Below, piece by piece: positions 10,269-18,310 of a DNA stretch of 64,000 nucleotides. The stretch is from an uncultured Bacteroidales bacterium. Lineage in GTDB: Bacteria; Bacteroidota; Bacteroidia; Bacteroidales; UBA932. Each line of letters starts with the position of its first letter. Position 1 is the stretch's first letter. The stretch lies in the NCBI GenBank assembly GCA_944326365.1, contig CALVDR010000005.1, positions 83,648 to 147,647 of the forward strand, in the 5' to 3' direction. Position numbers and translations under genes: made by a program. The notes under the pieces were generated by a model. That model did no database searches. It was given only the letters and a program-made list of their open reading frames with translations, and had not been told where the DNA came from.

Positions 10269-10619
10269 TTATTTCCATTCAAGAGCGCCTTTCCTCCATG
10301 CATATGCCAGGCCCAGCACCAGAATCAGCAGGAAGAACAGCACGCTGACCAGGCCGTATATGCCGAGATCCTGTACCACGACAGCCCATGCGAAGAGAAA
10401 TACCGTCTCCACATCGAACATGAGGAAGAGGATGGCATAAAGATAATATCCGACCTTGAACTGCATCCAGGATTTTCCCCTGGTCGGGATACCGCATTCG
10501 TAAGGCTCGCTTTTCTGTGGATTGTAAGAGCGGGGGGCGATGGCTTTCGCGATCCCTACCGCTGCTGCCACCATGATGATGGCGATCAGTATTACGACTA
10601 CCAACAGTATGAAATTCAT
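10269..10619 (-). CDS. nuoA: NADH-quinone oxidoreductase subunit A
   Basis: First gene of the complex I operon. 116 residues with three membrane helices; the family motif [12 protein letters not shown] lies in the loop after helix 1, followed by the [17 protein letters not shown] helix with its conserved acidic pair. A consensus -7 box lies 44-51 bp upstream of the ATG (10663-10670, minus strand), and no earlier nuo gene is seen, so this is the operon head. Confidence 0.95.
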   Translation of the reverse strand: MNFILLVVVILIAIIMVAAAVGIAKAIAPRSYNPQKSEPYECGIPTRGKSWMQFKVGYYLYAILFLMFDVETVFLFAWAVVVQDLGIYGLVSVLFFLLILVLGLAYAWRKGALEWK

Positions 10620-10662
10620 AGCGTTGAATGTTATGTTACAGTGTTTTTTCAGAAATCGGGCG

Positions 10663-10670
10663 CAAAGTTA
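10663..10670 (-). promoter_or_regulatory. -7 box of the nuo operon promoter
   Basis: Minus-strand TAACTTTG fits the Bacteroidota -7 consensus TAnnTTTG and lies 44 bp upstream of nuoA. No convincing TTG was found 19-21 bp further upstream, so the -33 element is weak or absent. Confidence 0.65.
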
Positions 10671-10801
10671 CGTAAATTTTCTTAAAAAACACCGGTTAAA
10701 CGGATAATGTTTTCCAGGTTCTGAAAATCGCCCGTAGATGCGCGTACAGCCGTTTTTTTCAAATTAAACGTTTAATCCTTCATAACACGGATAGCTCCTC
10801 C

Positions 10802-10809
10802 TACTTTTG
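10802..10809 (+). promoter_or_regulatory. -7 box of the pilus operon promoter
   Basis: TACTTTTG (TAnnTTTG) lies 46 bp before the ATG at 10856. The 236-bp gap 10620-10855 holds only this box, the divergent nuo box and AT-rich sequence. I see no gene in it. Confidence 0.6.
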
Positions 10810-10855
10810 CATCGAGAACAGTCCCGGTGTACGTCCGGGCAAAACTGAGAGAGCT

Positions 10856-12421
10856 ATGAGCAGATTGGGTACGATTTTACTGTTGTGTACAGTGCTGGCG
10901 GCCTGTACCAAAGTCGGGTCCGGAATGGATGTCACTCCCGTGGAAATACCGGATGCCGAGCCTGCAATGATTGTCCTCGGGGAAAAACTGGACAATCCTT
11001 ATACCACAGAGAACATGAGGGATGCCTATGCCTCGCTCTATCCTACCAGATCGCGGTATGACGTGGAAACATCACATCTGTACGTGCGTTTCCTTCCTGC
11101 AGATGAGGACGAACTCGAACAGCTGACATCGGCCGGACTGGACCTGGTGGATTATCCGCTGGATTATGAAATACTGGTGGACGGCGACTATTATCAGGAC
11201 CCGTCCGTAGGTGAGAATATTACGTGGCAGTACGCAGTGGTGCCTGCGGAATTCGAATTTCCCGACAACATCAGGCATGAAATCCTGGATGAATGCTTCA
11301 TCACTGAAACAGATCCAGACACCAGATTCGCCGGCGGAGCGGACTGGGCGGCAGTAGAAGCCGAGGCTTACCGCATTTCCGGAAACGGAAACATGCTGGA
11401 TGCCGGGACCAGGGGAGGAAAAGTAAACCCGACGGGCCGTATAACCATTGTGGATGACGAGGCGAACGGAGGCAAGCCTGTCGGCCTGGCCGGAGTGAGG
11501 ATCAGGTGCAATACCTTCGTGAAGTTTTCAAACACCTTTACCGACAGGGACGGATATTATACAATCCCACGTACTTTTTCAGCAAAACTGAAATACAGGC
11601 TGGTCTTCAAGAATGAAAAAGGTTTCGCCATAGGCTTCAATCTGATTCTTCAGCCTGCTTCGGCCTCCTCACTGGGAAAAGGTCCCGCATCGGGGATAAA
11701 TGCCACCATCACCAGAAATTCCGACAGGACGCTTTTCCTCCGTTCTGCAGTAAACAACGCTGCATACGAGTATATCACAAGATGCGGGAACGAGGACATG
11801 AATCTGACTCTTCCTCCCGGGGATCTCAGAATATGGCTGATGTCGAAACTGGATGCGAGCAGTGCCGTCCTTCTTCATCACAAGGTGGGCGTCTCTCATG
11901 AACTGGTGAAGGATTTTCTCGGCTATTTCGCATCACTGATATCGTTTTTCGCTCCGGATGTGACCATCGGTACGAAAAATATGAACAGCTACAGTGATGT
12001 ATACAGGGCCGTGTGCCACGAACTTGCGCATTGCAGCCATTTCTCCCAGGTCGGTCTGGACTACTGGAACAGGTATGTGGAGTATATTCTCCGGTCGTAT
12101 GTCAGTACAGGAGGCATGACTTACGGGGAAGGCTCCGGAGACTATGCAGGCTATTGCGAAGTAGGGGAGATGTGGGCATATTATCTGGAAAGCGTCATGT
12201 ATCAGGACAGGTATGGCGGACCGATGCCTCAGTTCGGGACCAGCTACTGGTTCAGTCCGCAGATATTCCGCTATCTTGATGAGCGCGGCATGGAAAGGTC
12301 GGATTTCCTGGATGCCATGCAGCCGGATGTCACCAGCTTGCCTGCACTGCAGAGCAAAATGATATCGCTTTATCCGTCGCGTGCCATGACTATCGAGCAA
12401 GTGTTTTTCAGGTATAAATAA
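10856..12421 (+). CDS. HExxH zinc-peptidase-like lipoprotein at head of pilus operon
   Basis: 521 residues. A lipoprotein signal is clear (LLLCTVLAACTKVG). A carboxypeptidase-regulatory-like beta sandwich is suggested around residues 195-255 (GRITIVDDEANG, then TDRDGYYTIP). A metallopeptidase motif follows: CHELAHCSHF, with H388, E389 and H392, and candidate third ligands E435 or E438 in CEVGEMWAYYLE, the spacing of a gluzincin. It is first in a tight operon with pilus-type genes (10 bp to the next start). By family knowledge Porphyromonas fimbrillins need proteolytic maturation, so a role in pilus processing or surface remodelling is possible but inferred. It could also be an inactive scaffold; the motif is complete, so activity is plausible. 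Confidence 0.75.
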   Translation: MSRLGTILLLCTVLAACTKVGSGMDVTPVEIPDAEPAMIVLGEKLDNPYTTENMRDAYASLYPTRSRYDVETSHLYVRFLPADEDELEQLTSAGLDLVDYPLDYEILVDGDYYQDPSVGENITWQYAVVPAEFEFPDNIRHEILDECFITETDPDTRFAGGADWAAVEAEAYRISGNGNMLDAGTRGGKVNPTGRITIVDDEANGGKPVGLAGVRIRCNTFVKFSNTFTDRDGYYTIPRTFSAKLKYRLVFKNEKGFAIGFNLILQPASASSLGKGPASGINATITRNSDRTLFLRSAVNNAAYEYITRCGNEDMNLTLPPGDLRIWLMSKLDASSAVLLHHKVGVSHELVKDFLGYFASLISFFAPDVTIGTKNMNSYSDVYRAVCHELAHCSHFSQVGLDYWNRYVEYILRSYVSTGGMTYGEGSGDYAGYCEVGEMWAYYLESVMYQDRYGGPMPQFGTSYWFSPQIFRYLDERGMERSDFLDAMQPDVTSLPALQSKMISLYPSRAMTIEQVFFRYK

Positions 12422-12431
12422 AAGGAACCAC

Positions 12432-12992
12432 ATGAAAAGGATCATACTGCTGGCGGCTGCCGCACTGTTCGTGCTGCCGCAATACTCACAGGCAAGACGC
12501 TTTTCGCTGTCTACAAACATAATGGATTATCTGAACCTGTGTACTTTGAACATGGAGGCCTCATACGGAGTGGCTCAGCACTGGAGCGTGAACGCAGGCG
12601 TGCGGTACAATCCGTTCACCTACAGGATTCCCGGGAAGGATTCCCAGATGCAGAGCCGCAGGCAGTCCTATGAACTGGGCGTACGCATGTGGCCGTGGCA
12701 CGTGTATTCGGGATGGTGGGTTGCGGCCAAGGCCAAATATCAGGAATACAATATCGGCGGCCTGTTTTCCGACCGGACGGAAGAAGGTGACGGATACGGG
12801 CTGGGCTTTTCTGCCGGGTATTCGTATATGCTGCTTCCGTCTCTGAACCTCGAGTTCGGACTCGGATTCTGGACAGGAGTAAAGAAATATGCTGTATATG
12901 ATTGTCCGTCATGCGGGCTGACTACGGAGTCAGGCACCAAAGGCTTTATTCTCCCGAACGAAATCTTATTGTCTCTGGTATATGTTTTCTGA
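12432..12992 (+). CDS. DUF3575-type outer-membrane protein of pilus locus
   Basis: 186 residues with a Sec signal peptide (MKRIILLAAAALFVLPQYSQA). The mature part alternates polar and aromatic residues and ends in LLSLVYVF, a terminal aromatic typical of a small outer-membrane beta barrel. The segment STNIMDYLNLCTLNMEASYG matches my recollection of DUF3575, a Bacteroidota family often beside fimbrial genes. It overlaps the next gene by 11 bp, implying translational coupling. A pore or assembly role in the outer membrane is inferred from context only. Confidence 0.75.
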   Translation: MKRIILLAAAALFVLPQYSQARRFSLSTNIMDYLNLCTLNMEASYGVAQHWSVNAGVRYNPFTYRIPGKDSQMQSRRQSYELGVRMWPWHVYSGWWVAAKAKYQEYNIGGLFSDRTEEGDGYGLGFSAGYSYMLLPSLNLEFGLGFWTGVKKYAVYDCPSCGLTTESGTKGFILPNEILLSLVYVF

Positions 12993-14868
12993 TACTAAGC
13001 ACATATTTCTGCCTATGGCTGCGGCAGTGCTGCTGGCCGCATGCTCTCCATTGAAAAAGTATGCAGGGATAGCAGCCGGTCCTGACCGGCTGGAAATATC
13101 CTTGCCGGATGAAACCGAGCCTGAACCGGACGTGGATTCAGAGGCCTTTACCGTGGACTCAAGCCGGACTTCTTCCGACGGTCCGCTCATTCTCAATGCC
13201 ATAAGGGACAGCGAGACAGGTGAGATGACTGCAACCGATGTGATTTCCGCCTCGAAAGTTGTGGCCCGATTCCGCAATATCGCCGAGAGGCTGGGCAGCA
13301 TCTCATTCAGTTTCGATGTGAGTGTGCCGGAAGCCCTTATTTCTTCCGAATTCCAGCTGAGGTTCTCTCCCGAACTGGAGGTGATGGGAGATACATTGTC
13401 TCTGGAACCGGTATTCATCACCGGTTCGGACTACAGGAAAAGACAGATGCGGGGATATGAACGCTATCGTGCTTTTCTGGAGTCGCTTGTCACTGACAGC
13501 ACCCTGTTCATACGCATGGAACAGCTGGAAATGTTTCTGGAGCGCTATTTCCCGGAGACATATGCCATGAAGAACGATACTTCGATCGTTCCGGAACCTA
13601 TGGCTGAGAACCTTTTCGGGGTAAACCAGAAACTTGCCCTCGGACATTATACCATGCATGAGCGCAAACGCAGGAATGACTGGAAAATAAAGAACAAGGA
13701 CATGTATTTCAGGAAATTCGTCAAATCACCTTTTGTGAACAATGTCAGGCTGGATACGGTCATGTCGGCAGGTGACGGAAGTCTGGTGTACAGATACACA
13801 CATACCATGTCTTCTTCTCCCGGGCTGAGAAAACTGTCCGTGAGTCTGCGCGGTACTGTTTTCAGGGACGGTGAGCAGGTGCTGGAGATGCCTTCGCCGG
13901 AAAAACTGACATTCTACGTCAGTTCCCTGTCATCTCTGGCGGATGACACGCCACGCTATCTTTTCATGATCATCGACAGGGTGGTCACCGACAATACTGA
14001 CGCCTTCCTCGATTTTGACCAGGGAAGTACCTCCCTCGATACTCTCAGACCGGGCAATGCTTCCGAACTCGCCAGAATCAGGAAATGCTTTTCGGATGTG
14101 TATTCCCGCAGGGATATGGTCCTGGATTCCATCATAGTCACGGCTTCGTGTTCACCTGAGGGGAGTGTGAAATTCAATTCCGGACTTGCCGGGGGAAGAG
14201 CCCTGTCAGTGAAACGGTATGTACTTGACAGAGTGGACGGACTGGAAGACAGTCTTGTCAGATCAGAATCCGTGCCGGAAAACTGGGAATATTTCAGGAC
14301 GCTGGTAGCCAATGATACCGTATTGTCTCCTGCCCGCAGGGACCTCATACTGAGGATTTCCGAAGAAAAGGACAAGGACAGTGCCGAGTCAAGGCTGGCT
14401 GTGATGCCTGAATACCGGTATCTGAGGGAAAAGATTTATCCGCGCCTGAGAACAGTGAATTTCAGTTTTCATATGCATCGTCCTGATGTGGAAAAAGATA
14501 CTGTGCATACGAAAGTGCTTGATACAGTGTATATGAAAGGCCTTGAAGCCTTGAAGAATCTGGATTACAAAGCCGCAGCATCCCTTCTGGGCCCGTACAG
14601 GGACTACAATGCCGCTCTGGCCATGGCATCGTCGGGATATGATGATACGGCGCTGTCGATACTTTCGGAACTGAAAGATGCCGGAGCGAAGGCAGATTAT
14701 CTTGGAGCAGTGCTTTTAGCCCGTATGGGAGAATATGAGCTGGCGGCTGAAAGCTTCAGGAGAAGCGTCAGGAAAGATCCCTCCATGGCCCACAGGGCGA
14801 ATCTGGATCCGGAACTTTCGGACATCGTGAAAAAAGGAAACTCCGAATACGGAATGCTTCTTCCATAA
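12982..14868 (+). CDS. OmpA/TPR-type lipoprotein of pilus locus (DUF3868-like)
   Basis: 628 residues. Lipobox MAAAVLLAACSPLKKYAG. The middle contains beta-rich sequence, then a region near residues 385-430 (IIVTASCSPEGSVKFNSG, AGGRALSVKRY) that looks like an OmpA-C peptidoglycan-binding fold: a small residue-rich strand, then NxxLAxxRAxxV-like spacing. The last 120 residues (GLEALKNLDYKAAASLLGPY and onwards) have TPR-like helices. Family placement near DUF3868/OmpA proteins of fimbrial operons is tentative. Likely role: anchoring or scaffolding for pilus assembly at the outer membrane. Confidence 0.65.
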   Translation: MFSDTKHIFLPMAAAVLLAACSPLKKYAGIAAGPDRLEISLPDETEPEPDVDSEAFTVDSSRTSSDGPLILNAIRDSETGEMTATDVISASKVVARFRNIAERLGSISFSFDVSVPEALISSEFQLRFSPELEVMGDTLSLEPVFITGSDYRKRQMRGYERYRAFLESLVTDSTLFIRMEQLEMFLERYFPETYAMKNDTSIVPEPMAENLFGVNQKLALGHYTMHERKRRNDWKIKNKDMYFRKFVKSPFVNNVRLDTVMSAGDGSLVYRYTHTMSSSPGLRKLSVSLRGTVFRDGEQVLEMPSPEKLTFYVSSLSSLADDTPRYLFMIIDRVVTDNTDAFLDFDQGSTSLDTLRPGNASELARIRKCFSDVYSRRDMVLDSIIVTASCSPEGSVKFNSGLAGGRALSVKRYVLDRVDGLEDSLVRSESVPENWEYFRTLVANDTVLSPARRDLILRISEEKDKDSAESRLAVMPEYRYLREKIYPRLRTVNFSFHMHRPDVEKDTVHTKVLDTVYMKGLEALKNLDYKAAASLLGPYRDYNAALAMASSGYDDTALSILSELKDAGAKADYLGAVLLARMGEYELAAESFRRSVRKDPSMAHRANLDPELSDIVKKGNSEYGMLLP

Positions 14869-14899
14869 TAGAAACCAATACTAACTAAATCTTTATATT

Positions 14900-15898
14900 A
14901 TGATGAATTCCAAAATCAAGAAGACCGCCGGAGCGGTCATGACGATGGCAGCGTCGGTTCTGCTGCTGTCGTGTGAAAAGGAACAGCCCGGGCATGATGC
15001 GGCATCTGCCGGGGAGAAAGTGCCGGTAGAAGTATCCATACCCGAGACGGCAAAAACCAGGGTGACGGATGTGGGGAATGAAGACATGATAAACAATCTG
15101 CAGGTATTTGTCTTCAGACCTGACGGCGCTTTGGATGCCTATGCCATGGCGGATGACAGCCGTCTGGTCATAGAGTGCACTTCCGGCCAGAAAGAATTCG
15201 TGGCTGTGATCAATGCCCCTCAGCTGACCGCCATCCAGAGCCGGAGCCAGCTGGCTGCCATGAGATCCGATCTTTCCCACAATTCCGTGTCGGGACTTGT
15301 GATGACAGGTACTGCCACGAAAACGCTTTCATCAGTGGAAGAGAGTGTCGAGATCGTGGTTTCGAGACTGGCGGCCAGAGTCTCGGTGAGCAAGATTACG
15401 AATGCCTTTTCTGCTCCGGGATATGCGAGTACGCCTATAGTCCTGAAAGCGATATATATTTCAAATGTCGCGGCAGATGCCTGTTATCTGGATTCGGGGC
15501 AGCCGACAAAGTGGTATAATACCGGAGGTTCCAAAAAAGACTGTCCGGCCCTGCTCTGCGATGATGCCTTGAATGCCGGTATTACCAAAAGCAAACCATA
15601 CACCACCCCGCATTATTTCTATTGTTATGCGAATCCTGCCGGTTCTGACAGTTCCGGTGATTCTTCCTCACCGCAGGCTACCAGGCTTGTGATAGAGACT
15701 CAGATCAGAAATGTCACATACTACTATCCTGTGGATATCCCTGAGATAGCGGCAAATCATACTTATGATGTCAAGGAAGTGAAGATCACAAGGCTTGGTT
15801 CGGAAGATCCTGACCAAATGGTGGAAACCGGAGCAGTGAGCGTCACTATCAGGATAAAGGACTGGGATACCGGACACACGACAGAAATAACTATTTAA
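14900..15898 (+). CDS. FimA/Mfa1-like major fimbrillin
   Basis: 332 residues. N-terminal lipoprotein signal with lipobox VLLLSCEKE, then a prodomain of about 30 residues ending in IPETAKTRV. Arg54 is a candidate cleavage site, as in Porphyromonas FimA, where Arg-gingipain cuts after lipidation and frees a groove for the neighbour's donor strand. The first domain shows the typical INNLQVFVFRPDGALDAY strand; the C-terminal strand VSVTIRIKDWDTGHTTEITI has the DW signature of fimbrillins. Stalk subunit of a type V pilus, by family and operon context. The protease for the Arg site is not obvious here; the HExxH protein upstream is a candidate only. Confidence 0.8.
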   Translation: MMNSKIKKTAGAVMTMAASVLLLSCEKEQPGHDAASAGEKVPVEVSIPETAKTRVTDVGNEDMINNLQVFVFRPDGALDAYAMADDSRLVIECTSGQKEFVAVINAPQLTAIQSRSQLAAMRSDLSHNSVSGLVMTGTATKTLSSVEESVEIVVSRLAARVSVSKITNAFSAPGYASTPIVLKAIYISNVAADACYLDSGQPTKWYNTGGSKKDCPALLCDDALNAGITKSKPYTTPHYFYCYANPAGSDSSGDSSSPQATRLVIETQIRNVTYYYPVDIPEIAANHTYDVKEVKITRLGSEDPDQMVETGAVSVTIRIKDWDTGHTTEITI

Positions 15899-15909
15899 AT
15901 TGTAAAACA

Positions 15910-16734
15910 ATGGCTGATAAAGGAATAAGACTGTTTATGCTCATGGTGACCGCGATGCTTGCGGCAGCAGTGAGTCAGGGGTGCTCGATAAAGGAAGACA
16001 GAAGTATGTGCCCGTGTTCTTTCGATCTGGATTTCAGCCAGGTGGAAATATCGCTTGCTGATGCGACGGAAGTGTCCATCGGGGCAGCAGATGGTTTCCT
16101 TTATTATGATCCGGATGCAGGCGAGGGAATGGTGGAGGAATTCAGGGATGGAGTCCCGAGCCTGCTTTACAATGTCATAGTGCCGAAAAGTACCCTTAAA
16201 GTGTCTGTGGTATGCGAATCCGGCTATCTGTTTTCGACCGATACCGGCATTTCGATTCCTCTGGGGGAGGAATGTCCTCCGGTGTTCATGCATTATTCGG
16301 AAGTGGAAGCTTATTCGGAACGCTGTACCGAACAGGTCAGGCTGCACAAAGATTACTGCAATATCGCTATCAGAATGCTGTCTTCTGACGGAGATTACCC
16401 GTTCGAACTCACCGTGTCGGGAAATGTAAACGGAATAAATCCGGACAGATCCGTGACGGAAGGGGATTTTTCATACACGTTCGTTCCGGACATGTACGGA
16501 CAAGGAGATGTACGCGTACCGCGCCAGACAGACAGCAGCCTTATACTGCAGATAAGGGAAGACGGCCGCATATTGAGGGAATTCGCGTTGGGGGAGTATA
16601 TAGCGGAGACCGGCTACAAGTGGACGGATGACGATCTGGAAGATATTGAGGTCAGCATAGATTATGCTCATACGTACATTACGATAGATGTAGAGAGCTG
16701 GGCAGGCTCGTTCGAATATGAAGTGGTCATCTGA
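15910..16734 (+). CDS. FimB/Mfa2-type pilus anchor lipoprotein
   Basis: 274 residues. Lipobox AAAVSQGCSIKEDRSMCP; the Cys followed within about ten residues by DRSMCPC is characteristic of FimB/Mfa2 anchors. Two beta-sandwich-like halves follow, ending in ITIDVESWAGSFEYEVVI, which resembles the W-bearing final strand of Mfa2. In Porphyromonas this protein stays lipidated, anchors the pilus and limits its length. It starts 11 bp after the fimbrillin and is the last pilus gene before the tRNA. Confidence 0.8.
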   Translation: MADKGIRLFMLMVTAMLAAAVSQGCSIKEDRSMCPCSFDLDFSQVEISLADATEVSIGAADGFLYYDPDAGEGMVEEFRDGVPSLLYNVIVPKSTLKVSVVCESGYLFSTDTGISIPLGEECPPVFMHYSEVEAYSERCTEQVRLHKDYCNIAIRMLSSDGDYPFELTVSGNVNGINPDRSVTEGDFSYTFVPDMYGQGDVRVPRQTDSSLILQIREDGRILREFALGEYIAETGYKWTDDDLEDIEVSIDYAHTYITIDVESWAGSFEYEVVI

Positions 16735-16776
16735 TTATGTGCGGTGCGGATTTTTTTCTGAATTTGAAAAAAAATG

Positions 16777-16806
16777 TTGCGGATAAAAAAAATTGTATTA
16801 CCTTTG
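16777..16806 (+). promoter_or_regulatory. Promoter of tRNA-Leu
   Basis: TTG at 16777-16779 (-33), 19 bp spacer, TACCTTTG at 16799-16806 (-7). This matches the Bacteroidota housekeeping consensus in both box sequence and spacing. The tRNA begins 15 bp downstream. Confidence 0.85.
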
Positions 16807-16821
16807 CACCACTTTACTGAG

Positions 16822-16905
16822 GCGCAGGTGGCGAAATTGGTAGACGCGCTACTCTCAGGAGGTAGTGCCAGAAATGGTGTGGCAGTTCGACTCTGCTCCT
16901 GCGCA
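16822..16905 (+). tRNA. tRNA-Leu (anticodon CAG)
   Basis: 84 nt. Acceptor arms GCGCAGG (16822-16828) and CCTGCGC (16898-16904) pair fully, with discriminator A. D-loop GGTAGAC, anticodon stem CTACT/GGTAG around loop CTCAGGA (anticodon CAG, reads CUG), a long class II variable arm, and T arm with loop TTCGACT. CCA is not encoded. Confidence 0.95.
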
Positions 16906-16906
16906 C

Positions 16907-16937
16907 AAAAAAAGGACCGGGAAACGGTCCTTTTTTT
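16907..16937 (+). terminator. Intrinsic terminator of tRNA-Leu
   Basis: Stem GGACCG/CGGTCC (16914-16919 and 16925-16930) with loop GGAAA, preceded by seven A and followed by seven T. Confidence 0.9.
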
Positions 16938-16951
16938 GTGCGCTGATGCGC
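16926..16951 (+). repeat. 26-bp direct repeat, copy 1 (3' arm of tRNA terminator and flank)
   Basis: Starts with GGTCC plus seven T from the tRNA terminator and continues with GTGCGCTGATGCGC. An identical copy lies at 17038-17063. The pair brackets the hairpin cluster. Confidence 0.9.
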
Positions 16952-16964
16952 CCAGTATACCCCC

Positions 16965-17022
16965 ACTGCCTCCGGCAGTACCCCGAGGGGTATTGCGCGA
17001 CATCCGTCGCGGGCCTTCGGCC
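16965..17022. repeat. Cluster of four adjacent short GC-rich hairpins
   Basis: Four perfect inverted repeats lie nearly end to end: ACTGCC-TCC-GGCAGT (16965-16979), ACCCC-GA-GGGGT (16980-16991), CGCGAC-ATCC-GTCGCG (16996-17011) and GGCC-TTC-GGCC (17012-17022). No ORF of note covers them. Palindromic DNA of this kind resembles REP/BIME-type or small non-autonomous elements, but I do not recognise a family. Confidence 0.8.
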
Positions 17023-17037
17023 TTGTTAATTTAAGGA

Positions 17038-17063
17038 GGTCCTTTTTTTGTGCGCTGATGCGC
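17038..17063 (+). repeat. 26-bp direct repeat, copy 2
   Basis: Identical to 16926-16951. It lies just upstream of the regulator gene at 17082 and carries the T-run and 3' arm of the tRNA terminator without its 5' arm. Confidence 0.9.
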
Positions 17064-17081
17064 TAAAGTCGTTATAGGATT

Positions 17082-18227
17082 ATGGTTCGGGTGATACTGC
17101 TTATAGACTGTGCCAGCGAGTTCGACAGGAAACTCCTCAGGGGCATGATGAGGTATTCAAGGGAAAACGGCCCGTGGCTGTTCTACAGGATGCCTTCCGG
17201 TTTCAAGTGGGGAGAGGACAGGGAGGAATGGATTCTGGAATGGGCCAGGACATGGAAAGCCGATGCCATCATAGGCAGGTGGGACGAAGTCAAGGTAAAC
17301 CTGCTCAGCAGGCTGAATATCCCGATAGTCCTTCAGAACAACAATACCCGTAGCGACATCTATTCGAATCTTACCGGAGATTACGAAGGGACAGGCCGCA
17401 TGGCTGCCTCCTATTTCAGAAAGAAACTTTTCCGTGACTATGCTTTCTTCGGGATCAAGGATATAATCTGGTCAGAGGAACGCTGTTCCGGTTTCAAGGA
17501 CGAAGTCCTGAAGTCCGGCGGCAGATTCCGGTCTTATTTGGTGGAGCCGTCAGGCATGGATGACCGTCAGAAAATCACGGCATGGCTGAACTCGCTTCCC
17601 AAGCCCGTAGCCATGTTCTGCTGTGACGATGCCCATGCTCTGGTCATCACTGAAACATGCAAGATGGCAGGTATACGTATTCCTGAAGATGTTTCATTGC
17701 TCGGAGTCGATAACGATGACCTGCTGTGCAACATATCCGATCCTCCTATATCCTCGATAGATCTGGATGTCGAAAACGGCGGATATATGACGTGCAGACA
17801 CCTGCATGAATATCTGGACGGGAAGCGGACCGCCCCGTTCAACGTGGTGATAAATCCGACAGGGATAGTCCAGCGCAAGTCTTCCCTCCTGTACAATATA
17901 TCAGATCCGTATGTGGAAAAAATCATGAAGTACATCGATGAGATGTATGATACCGATCTGCAGGTGGACGAGCTGTTCGGTATGGTGCCTCTTTCAAGAC
18001 GGAGCATAGAGATGCGATTCAAGTCCGAGACCGGAACGACTGTGTATCAGTATATAATATCCTCCAGAGTGGAGCATTTTGCATATCTGCTTGCTACTAC
18101 CGACCGTCCTGTGACGGACATAGCCTATGAAGTCGGTTTCAAGGACAGCAGCAATATTGCCAGGATATTCAAAAAGTTCAAAGGATGTTCTCCGATAGAG
18201 TACAGACGAAAGAATTGCGTTTATTGA
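17082..18227 (+). CDS. XylR-type transcriptional regulator (LacI-like sensor, AraC-type HTH)
   Basis: 381 residues. Residues 1-270 form a type I periplasmic-binding-protein fold used as a cytoplasmic sugar sensor (RVILLIDCASEFDRKLLRGM at the N-terminus; the IPEDVSLLGVDNDDLLCNIS strand is a hallmark of this fold). The last 105 or so residues are a double HTH of AraC type (VTDIAYEVGFKDSSNIARIF, then FKKFKGCSPIEYRR). This architecture, HTH at the C-terminus, is typical of Bacteroidota XylR-like regulators that control sugar loci. The next gene is a GlcNAc-type permease, so the ligand is probably GlcNAc or a phosphorylated derivative (inferred). An inverted repeat in the downstream promoter is a candidate operator. 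Confidence 0.88.
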   Translation: MVRVILLIDCASEFDRKLLRGMMRYSRENGPWLFYRMPSGFKWGEDREEWILEWARTWKADAIIGRWDEVKVNLLSRLNIPIVLQNNNTRSDIYSNLTGDYEGTGRMAASYFRKKLFRDYAFFGIKDIIWSEERCSGFKDEVLKSGGRFRSYLVEPSGMDDRQKITAWLNSLPKPVAMFCCDDAHALVITETCKMAGIRIPEDVSLLGVDNDDLLCNISDPPISSIDLDVENGGYMTCRHLHEYLDGKRTAPFNVVINPTGIVQRKSSLLYNISDPYVEKIMKYIDEMYDTDLQVDELFGMVPLSRRSIEMRFKSETGTTVYQYIISSRVEHFAYLLATTDRPVTDIAYEVGFKDSSNIARIFKKFKGCSPIEYRRKNCVY

Positions 18228-18254
18228 AGATTGATTTTCGTTTTATTCCGCTAA

Positions 18255-18280
18255 AAGTATAGTCTACTTGTATAACTTTG
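18255..18280 (+). promoter_or_regulatory. Promoter with internal dyad, upstream of the hexosamine operon
   Basis: TAACTTTG at 18273-18280 is a consensus -7 box. Just upstream, AAGTA (18255-18259) and TACTT (18265-18269) form a dyad within the -33/-7 spacer, a position where a regulator would block or recruit polymerase. The box lies downstream of the TTG-type start at 18278, which supports ATG 18311 as the real permease start. Confidence 0.55.
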
Positions 18281-18310
18281 CATCAACCGATAATAATAAC
18301 ACGATATCTT

